NCBI GenBank assembly: GCA_910589095.1
Contig: CAJUSN010000007.1
Coordinates: 1 to 29,360, forward strand
Source of the DNA: an uncultured Muribaculaceae bacterium
GTDB taxonomy: Bacteria > Bacteroidota > Bacteroidia > Bacteroidales > Muribaculaceae
Reading direction: 5' to 3'
Length of the DNA: 29,360 bases
Of the stretch, positions 24,623 through 29,360 are shown piece by piece (position 1 is the first letter of the stretch; every line of letters begins with the position of its first letter). The notes below the pieces were generated by a model. The model was given only the letters and a program-made list of their open reading frames with translations, searched no databases and was not told the DNA's origin. A program made the position numbers and the translations under genes.

Positions 24623-25900
24623 ATGATAACACTCAATCAGCCATATTCATTCACCGGTATAGGCCGAAAAAACAATCAGGAGGATTATCTGGCTCCGGCC
24701 GAGATGACCGACGCAAGCCGCGTCTTTGTTCTGTGCGACGGAATGGGCGGACATGAGCGAGGCGAGGTAGCCTCGAGCACCGTGGCCAACTCCTTATGCT
24801 CCACTCTTTCCGCTGCGTCAGCCCGTGGTTCGGTGACCCGCGAGATTTTCGAAAGCGCTCTGACAGCGGCCTACGACGCGCTTGAACTTGTGGAAAGTGC
24901 CGACTCCGAACGAAAACCGGGCACTACACTTGCGTGTCTTGCCATCAACAACAATTCGGTCCTGGCCGCCCACATCGGCGACAGCCGCATCTATCAGATA
25001 CGCCCATCGAAGGTGGAGCCGCAGAATCCCACTGCCGGCATAATTTACCGCAGCGAGGATCACTCATTGGTCAACGACCTTGTCAAGGCAGGCCAAATCA
25101 CCGCCGAGCAAGCCCGTACACATCCACGCAGGAATGTGATCACACGCGCCATGCAACCTCGGCTCGAACGCCGATTCCCGGCTACGATACGCACTTCGGC
25201 CAATGTCAAGACGGGCGACTACTTCTTCCTATGCTCCGACGGTGTTCTGGAACAGCTCACCGACGAAACCCTCTGCAACATACTCGCATCTCCATCGCTG
25301 ACCGACTCGGAGAAAATGGACGCCATTAAGGCCGAATGTAACCGAGGCACGCGCGACAACTTCACTGCATGCCTTGTCCCCATAGGAGAAGCCTCCATTG
25401 CCCGCGCAACAAAAGAAGCGCCTCCCTACCGATGGCCTATATTCATCCTCATAGCCATCTGCATAATCGCCGCCATGGGAATCGTTTCGTTCTACGCCGG
25501 ATGGTTCAGCAGCAAAACGCCCGAGTCGACAGTGATTATAGATTCCTCCGATGTGGAGGTCGACACATTACTCGTTGACACCATAGTGATTCAAGAATTC
25601 ACCGATAGTGTGGCTTCAGCGGCATTAACCGACACGGTTACACCCCTACCGGCACCGTCCACAAAGGACACCGCGGTTACCAAGCCCCAGGCGGCCGACA
25701 CTATAAAAAAGAAGCCTCACACACCTGCAGCCGAAACTCACGAGCATAAACCTGCTGAGCAATCGGCCATCGCCACGGAACCTGAACATGAAACATCGGT
25801 CAAGCCGGACAACGAAGTTCCTCCACGGCGCAAATCCACACCTCCGGGACAAGTACCGGAACGAAAAAAGCAACCATCAGAACCCAAACCGTTAGCATGA
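24623..25900 (+). CDS. PP2C-type Ser/Thr phosphatase with membrane anchor and periplasmic tail
   Basis: This is a 425-aa metal-dependent protein phosphatase (PPM family) that removes phosphate from Ser/Thr residues. The catalytic domain covers about 1-255 and has the expected metal-binding and core motifs: GRKNNQED (D21), VLCDGMGGHERGE (D39), AAHIGDSRIY, FLCSDGVLEQL (D206) and RGTRDNFTACL (D245). All key acidic residues are present, so it should be active. A membrane helix (about 271-293, WPIFILIAICIIAAMGIVSF) and a Pro/Thr/Glu/Lys-rich tail of about 130 residues follow, probably in the periplasm. The layout, with the catalytic domain in the cytosol and a disordered tail outside, mirrors the pseudokinase three genes upstream. 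It starts 25 bases after the SUMF1-like gene. The partner kinase is not encoded in this operon in active form. Confidence 0.93.
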   Translation: MITLNQPYSFTGIGRKNNQEDYLAPAEMTDASRVFVLCDGMGGHERGEVASSTVANSLCSTLSAASARGSVTREIFESALTAAYDALELVESADSERKPGTTLACLAINNNSVLAAHIGDSRIYQIRPSKVEPQNPTAGIIYRSEDHSLVNDLVKAGQITAEQARTHPRRNVITRAMQPRLERRFPATIRTSANVKTGDYFFLCSDGVLEQLTDETLCNILASPSLTDSEKMDAIKAECNRGTRDNFTACLVPIGEASIARATKEAPPYRWPIFILIAICIIAAMGIVSFYAGWFSSKTPESTVIIDSSDVEVDTLLVDTIVIQEFTDSVASAALTDTVTPLPAPSTKDTAVTKPQAADTIKKKPHTPAAETHEHKPAEQSAIATEPEHETSVKPDNEVPPRRKSTPPGQVPERKKQPSEPKPLA

Positions 25901-25901
25901 A

Positions 25902-26693
25902 ATGAAACTGATACGCATTATATCCCTATTGGCACTCCTTTTTGTGACCTCCCCCCTTCCGGCCCAGCGTGTGCTCTACATTCTCAGCAAAGGCACACAA
26001 CTCAAGCAACAGAGCCTGATTCCTATTGAATATGGATCGGCTTTCAACTCTGACACGCTCCGCGTGGCTTGGGACAACGACCAGCACATCGTGGCCGCCG
26101 GATTCACTTACCACGGCATCCAGATAGCCACCTCGGAAAAAGAAAACTGGGGCAATCAAAAATACAGCTTCGCCCATGAATATCCATCGGAATTCATTGC
26201 CGAAATGACATCCAAAGGTTATACAATCACTGAATTGACAACCGATGGAGCCAACTGGCTTGCAATTGCCACCGAGGTTACACCCTCGCGCCCGCAGGAA
26301 TTCTTCAGCTTCATGGACCCGGAGACCGACGATGACCGAAGGGAAGTGAAAAACCTTATAGACAGTCTGGCAATGCAGCAGTTTTTCATAACCGATGTGG
26401 CCTGCTCAGGAAAAACCTGGAACATAGTGGCCACCTATAACCCCGACATCGCCGGACAAATATTCGACTTTCCCAAAGCCGCCCAGGACATCTCAGACTA
26501 TTTCATGAGCAATCAGCCCGCCGGCTACCGCATAGCCGCTGCCGACTACGGCCCCGGCCACTATCTCTGCGTAATGTCAAAAGCCAAAGGCACACCCCAA
26601 CCTCAAGCCTTGCTCCCCGGAGTGGAAAATCCCAACGAAGTGCTTGACCGGTTCTGGAAACAGCAATTTGCCATCACACATATAGGTCATTGA
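25902..26693 (+). CDS. Exported repeat protein resembling the C-terminal domain of plant CK1-like kinases
   Basis: This is a 263-aa protein with a signal peptide ending at PLPAQ (residue 22). It consists of repeats of about 50 residues with the pattern aromatic...I...W...GY.IT.....G..W...A: GYTITELTTDGANWLAIATE (106-125), QFFITDVACSGKTWNIVATY (160-179), GYRIAAADYGPGHYLCVMSK (208-227), and less regular copies at about 61-80 and 252-263. LYILSKGTQLKQQS (25-38) also fits. From memory, the same repeat pattern forms the C-terminal region of plant casein-kinase-1-like proteins and some bacterial kinases (Pfam DUF7477, if recalled correctly). Here it is a free secreted protein in an operon with a pseudokinase and a PP2C. 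It begins one base after the PP2C stop. Function is unknown, and a ligand-binding beta fold is a guess. Confidence 0.65.
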   Translation: MKLIRIISLLALLFVTSPLPAQRVLYILSKGTQLKQQSLIPIEYGSAFNSDTLRVAWDNDQHIVAAGFTYHGIQIATSEKENWGNQKYSFAHEYPSEFIAEMTSKGYTITELTTDGANWLAIATEVTPSRPQEFFSFMDPETDDDRREVKNLIDSLAMQQFFITDVACSGKTWNIVATYNPDIAGQIFDFPKAAQDISDYFMSNQPAGYRIAAADYGPGHYLCVMSKAKGTPQPQALLPGVENPNEVLDRFWKQQFAITHIGH

Positions 26694-26695
26694 CC
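26685..26695 (+). repeat. Small palindrome across the stop codon of the last operon gene
   Basis: GGTCA (26685-26689) and TGACC (26691-26695) flank a single T and include the TGA stop at 26691-26693. The stem is too short to be a convincing terminator. No other terminator is visible before the guaA promoter. Confidence 0.3.
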
Positions 26696-26725
26696 AAGGC
26701 AGCCGTGACATTCCATAATTTTTTG

Positions 26726-26734
26726 TAACTTTGC
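26726..26734 (+). promoter_or_regulatory. guaA -7 promoter box
   Basis: TAACTTTGC is an exact match to the Bacteroidetes -7 consensus. The start codon at 26758 is about 24 bases downstream, leaving a short leader of about 18 bases with no room for a purine riboswitch. A good -33 box is not evident. Confidence 0.65.
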
Positions 26735-26757
26735 ATCAAAATCACTCCAAAAAAGCG

Positions 26758-28281
26758 ATGATGGAAAAAATCATAATTCTTGACTTCGGTTCGCAAACCA
26801 CCCAGCTCATTGGCCGGCGTGTGCGCGAGCTCAACACCTATTGCGAAATTCTCCCTTACAACAAGATGCCCTACGACGACCCTTCAGTCATAGGCGTCAT
26901 CCTGTCAGGCTCCCCCTTCTCGGTATATGACGAGAAAGCATTCCGCACCGAACTTGACCGCCTCCGCGGACATTATCCCCTGCTCGGAATATGCTACGGA
27001 GCCCAGTTCATGGCCTACACCTACGGTGGAACCGTAGAGCCGGCCAACTCCCGCGAATATGGCCGCGCCCACCTCTCGAAGGTCAACGAAGCCGACCCGT
27101 TGCTCCGCGACATCACCCCTGGAGCCCAAGTGTGGATGAGCCATGGCGACACCATCACCTCACTCCCCGATGGCTTCTCGATCATTGCCTCCACCGACCA
27201 GGTACCGGTGGCCGCATTCCGCGCCGGAGATGAAAAAATGTGGGGCGTGCAGTTCCATCCTGAAGTTTACCACAGCGAATGTGGCATGCAGCTTCTCCGC
27301 AACTTCGTTGTCGACATCTGCGGAAGCCGCCAGAGCTGGAGCGCCGCTTCGTTCATCGAATCCACCGTGGCCGAATTGAAAGCCCAGCTCGGCAATGACA
27401 AGGTGGTACTCGGACTCTCGGGAGGAGTAGACTCATCGGTAGCCGCAGTGCTCCTTAACAAAGCCATTGGCAAGAACCTCACATGCATATTCGTTGACCA
27501 CGGAATGCTCCGCAAAAACGAGTTTGCCGATGTGATGCGCGACTACGAAGGTCTCGGTCTCAACGTGATAGGAGTGGACGCATCACCAAAATTCTTCGCT
27601 GACCTTGCCGGAGTGACCGACCCCGAACAGAAACGCAAAATCATAGGCCGCGACTTCATTGAAGTATTTGATGAAGAAGCTCGCAAACTCACCGATGTGA
27701 AATGGCTCGGACAAGGCACCATCTATCCTGACTGCATCGAATCGCTCTCCATCACCGGTACAACCATCAAGAGCCACCACAACGTGGGCGGACTCCCCGA
27801 AAAGATGCACCTCAAACTCTGTGAACCCCTCCGCCTCCTCTTCAAGGATGAAGTGCGCGCAGTGGGCCGCGAACTCGGTATGCCCGAGCGCCTCATCACC
27901 CGTCACCCCTTCCCCGGCCCCGGTCTCGCCGTAAGAATCCTCGGCGACATCACCCCCGAAAAAGTAGCTGTGCTCCAGGAAGCTGACCACATCTTCATCC
28001 AAGGCCTCCGCGACTGGGGATTATATGACCAGGTATGGCAAGCCGGAGTGATACTCCTCCCCGTACAGAGCGTGGGCGTTATGGGCGATGAACGCACCTA
28101 TGAACGCGCCGTGGCACTCCGCGCCGTTACCTCCACCGACGCCATGACTGCCGACTGGGCCCGCCTCCCCTACGACTTCCTTGCCGAAGTTTCCAACAAG
28201 ATCATCAACAAAGTGCGCGGCGTGAACCGCGTCACCTACGACATCTCCTCCAAGCCACCGGCAACTATCGAGTGGGAGTGA
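26758..28281 (+). CDS. guaA: GMP synthase (glutamine-hydrolysing)
   Basis: This enzyme makes GMP from XMP, ATP and glutamine in the last step of guanine nucleotide synthesis. The 507-aa single chain has all three parts. The class I glutamine amidotransferase domain carries C79 (LGICYGAQF) and H167/E169 (VQFHPEV). The ATP pyrophosphatase domain has the P-loop LSGGVDSS (220-227). The C-terminal XMP-binding dimerisation domain includes RHPFPGPGLAVRILG and the typical end YDISSKPPATIEWE. The start is either ATG 26758 or ATG 26761. The first was chosen because it gives a two-residue lead like the MQEKIII start I recall from Bacteroides relatives. The upstream in-frame codons reach into the promoter and are rejected. 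It has its own promoter and a strong downstream terminator, so it is a single-gene unit unrelated to the preceding operon. Confidence 0.98.
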   Translation: MMEKIIILDFGSQTTQLIGRRVRELNTYCEILPYNKMPYDDPSVIGVILSGSPFSVYDEKAFRTELDRLRGHYPLLGICYGAQFMAYTYGGTVEPANSREYGRAHLSKVNEADPLLRDITPGAQVWMSHGDTITSLPDGFSIIASTDQVPVAAFRAGDEKMWGVQFHPEVYHSECGMQLLRNFVVDICGSRQSWSAASFIESTVAELKAQLGNDKVVLGLSGGVDSSVAAVLLNKAIGKNLTCIFVDHGMLRKNEFADVMRDYEGLGLNVIGVDASPKFFADLAGVTDPEQKRKIIGRDFIEVFDEEARKLTDVKWLGQGTIYPDCIESLSITGTTIKSHHNVGGLPEKMHLKLCEPLRLLFKDEVRAVGRELGMPERLITRHPFPGPGLAVRILGDITPEKVAVLQEADHIFIQGLRDWGLYDQVWQAGVILLPVQSVGVMGDERTYERAVALRAVTSTDAMTADWARLPYDFLAEVSNKIINKVRGVNRVTYDISSKPPATIEWE

Positions 28282-28371
28282 CCTCGCAGGGGGGCCTTCC
28301 AGGAGCAATCCACAGTTTTTCTTCGGAATCAACACCCCTACTGGAAAATAAATTAAAAAAATACGCCAAAA

Positions 28372-28410
28372 AAATGTACCCTCTGTAATGGTGGGTACAT
28401 TTATTTTTTA
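28372..28410 (+). terminator. guaA terminator (possibly bidirectional)
   Basis: AAATGTACCC (28372-28381) and GGGTACATTT (28393-28402) form a perfect 10-bp stem with an 11-base loop, followed by TATTTTTTAT. It lies 91 bases past the guaA stop. The A-run just upstream (28368-28374) would serve as a T-run on the other strand. Confidence 0.85.
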
Positions 28411-28739
28411 TATCTTTACGCCGCGATCCCTTCAAGGAAAAGCAGACATACATAGAAAGCGTTTTCGCTTCATTCGTATTGGAGAAACCTAGGAAATTTC
28501 AACCCGATAGAATGCAGAATGAATGTGGAAAGATGCTCTCTTTGGCTCGTTATATCATCTCACTTGATATATACACGGTCAAAGTGGAGTCCGTTTCACT
28601 TATCTGTATTTTATGGCTTTCCTAGGGCCACTCCAATAAGATAGGTGAAATAATGGCTCCACTTTCTTTGTATGGCTCCGTCCCAATCATTCACATTCTA
28701 AACCGCATCGCAGAGCCATAGGTGCACACTTCAATGTAT
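28411..28739 (+). other. Gene-free stretch rich in inverted repeats, possible structured RNA or leader
   Basis: No gene is seen. Several inverted repeats are stacked here. AAGCG-TTTT-CGCTT covers 28457-28470. TATATCA (28551-28557) pairs with TGATATA (28565-28571). A long hairpin covers 28581-28665: AAAGTGGAG pairs with CTCCACTTT at the base, then TTTCACTTATCT (28594-28605) pairs with AGATAGGTGAAA (28639-28650, one G-U), with TGGC/GCCA at the tip. TATGGCTC (28671-28678) pairs with GAGCCATA (28713-28720). A near-consensus -7 box, TATCTTTA (28411-28418), lies at the left edge just after the guaA terminator. A non-coding RNA or a long regulatory leader for the next gene would fit; neither is proven. 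Confidence 0.5.
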
Positions 28740-29240
28740 ATGGCTACAAAATCATGTCCCGACTGTGGATATCCGCTGAATGGAAGTGAGAGAACTTGTC
28801 CTGAATGTGGCTACCCGATTGTCAGCACCGCGATGTATGCATCCGACAGGACAAACATCCAACCCGTAGGCGCAAGTGTTCAGAACGTACCTGCTTCAAA
28901 CACATCTGCCAAAACTGATTGGGCCCATTATTTCTACGAATGTGGCGTGATCGGCTGGGAGTCATTCAAGAAGTATGCAGTCTTTACCGGACGCGCCTCT
29001 CGCCGTGAGTTTTGGTCATTGCATCTATTGTTCTTGATGTCTTTCGGATTAACCTTTAGCCTCACCCCATTCATTTTCCTTCTTCCCATAATTGGAGTGG
29101 CCATCCGACGCATGCACGACATTGGGAAATGTGGCTGGTGGTGCATCTGCCCCATCGCTTGCATCTTCCTCTTCCTTAAACGCTCTGATGAAGGACCGAA
29201 TGAATATGGCTTCCCTGAACCTGCAAAAAATCTTTTATAA
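28740..29240 (+). CDS. Zinc-ribbon plus DUF805 membrane protein
   Basis: This is a 166-aa protein. The N terminus is a zinc ribbon with two CxxC pairs (C6/C9 in KSCPDCGYPL, C20/C23 in RTCPECGYPI), followed by a polar linker (about 28-60). The remainder is a DUF805 domain: FTGRASRREFWSLHLLF (82-98), two or three membrane helices, the signature IRRMHDIGKCGWW (122-134) and the closing PNEYGF. The region between the first helix and the RRMHD motif is shorter than in most DUF805 proteins. DUF805 proteins are inner-membrane proteins of unknown function. ATG 28740 is preferred because the Cys pair then lies at the very start, as in related proteins; ATG 28734 is also possible. Another zinc-ribbon gene follows 2 bases later. 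Confidence 0.85.
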   Translation: MATKSCPDCGYPLNGSERTCPECGYPIVSTAMYASDRTNIQPVGASVQNVPASNTSAKTDWAHYFYECGVIGWESFKKYAVFTGRASRREFWSLHLLFLMSFGLTFSLTPFIFLLPIIGVAIRRMHDIGKCGWWCICPIACIFLFLKRSDEGPNEYGFPEPAKNLL

Positions 29241-29242
29241 TC

Positions 29243-29360
29243 ATGGCCCTTATAAATTGTCCTAATTGTGGCCATAGAATTTCAGACAAGGCCCAGCGGT
29301 GCCCAAAGTGCGCTGCCCACATGCTGCCTGAGATTTCAGACAAGGCCCAACAGAGCCCGA
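29243..29360 (+). CDS. Zinc-ribbon protein, N-terminal part (cut by window edge)
   Basis: The frame from ATG 29243 is open to the window end (39 full codons). It begins MALINCPNCGHRISDKAQRC, the common bacterial zinc-ribbon start, with C7/C10 and C21/C24 as the metal-binding pairs. The segment ISDKAQ then occurs again 18 codons later (ISDKAQQSP), encoded by a 17-base direct repeat. In this second copy the expected CP is SP, so it may be a broken duplicate of the ribbon. It sits 2 bases after the DUF805 gene, so both are likely co-transcribed. The C-terminal domain, which would reveal the family, is outside the window. Confidence 0.75.
   Translation, partial: MALINCPNCGHRISDKAQRCPKCAAHMLPEISDKAQQSP
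29279..29349 (+). repeat. 17-bp in-frame direct repeat in the zinc-ribbon gene
   Basis: ATTTCAGACAAGGCCCA occurs at 29279-29295 and again at 29333-29349. The spacing of 54 bases is exactly 18 codons, so both copies encode ISDKA in frame. This points to a recent internal duplication. Confidence 0.85.

Noticed and set aside
26694..26757. Purine riboswitch ahead of guaA
   Set aside because: The predicted leader is only about 18 bases long and no purine-aptamer-like pairing is seen.
28265..28453. Short minus-strand frame (62 codons) across the guaA terminator
   Set aside because: It runs through the terminator hairpin and the guaA 3-prime end, with low-complexity A/T-driven residues and no start context.
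28486..28626. CCTAGGAAA (28488-28496) and TTTCCTAGG (28618-28626) as insertion-sequence-like terminal inverted repeats
   Set aside because: Only 9 bases match, the core CCTAGG is itself palindromic, no target-site duplication is seen and no transposase is present.
28411..28739. tmRNA or tRNA-like gene
   Set aside because: No T-arm-like GTTCGAATC segment, CCA end or resume-codon tag frame could be found, although the region has many inverted repeats.

Overview
The window looks like chromosomal DNA from a member of Bacteroidales, most likely a Muribaculaceae (S24-7)-type gut bacterium. The evidence is Bacteroidetes-type promoters (TTG-N20-TAnnTTTGC upstream of several genes), almost no Shine-Dalgarno sequences, a long SecA with a C-terminal SEC-C zinc motif, a C11 (clostripain-like) lipoprotein peptidase, and periplasmic/outer-membrane protein families typical of this phylum. 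The family-level assignment is inference. No tRNA, rRNA, CRISPR array, transposase or phage gene was seen.

Layout. 1-1875 (minus strand): the start of gltX and a ROK-family sugar kinase, each with its own promoter and separated by a terminator. 2029-4301 (plus): a C11 lipoprotein peptidase and an MscS-type channel carrying an unusual insertion. 4431-12203 (plus): a run of exported proteins, namely two LPP20-like proteins (the second with a C-terminal NTF2-like domain), two paralogous PEGA-plus-beta-barrel outer-membrane proteins and a tandem transglutaminase-like protein. 12403-15771: secA with its own promoter and a strong terminator. 15892-21033: a membrane-anchored coiled-coil protein, an MgtC/SapB protein, a Kef-type cation/proton antiporter with two TrkA_C domains, and a Tat-exported dipeptide epimerase.

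21097-26693 is a tight five-gene operon and the most unusual part of the window. It encodes a membrane-spanning pseudokinase with periplasmic MORN repeats, an exported protein of unknown family, an exported SUMF1/FGE-fold protein lacking one of the two catalytic cysteines, a membrane-anchored PP2C phosphatase with a long periplasmic tail, and an exported repeat protein resembling the C-terminal domain of plant casein-kinase-1-like proteins. Together they look like a trans-envelope signalling or sensing module built from eukaryote-like parts: pseudokinase and phosphatase domains inside, MORN, SUMF1-fold and repeat proteins outside. The PEGA/transglutaminase operon may belong to the same envelope biology, but that link is inference.

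26758-28281 is guaA with its own promoter, followed by a clear terminator. A stretch without a gene of about 330 bases follows (28411-28739); it is rich in inverted repeats and may be a structured RNA or leader. The window ends with a zinc-ribbon/DUF805 membrane protein and the start of another zinc-ribbon protein.
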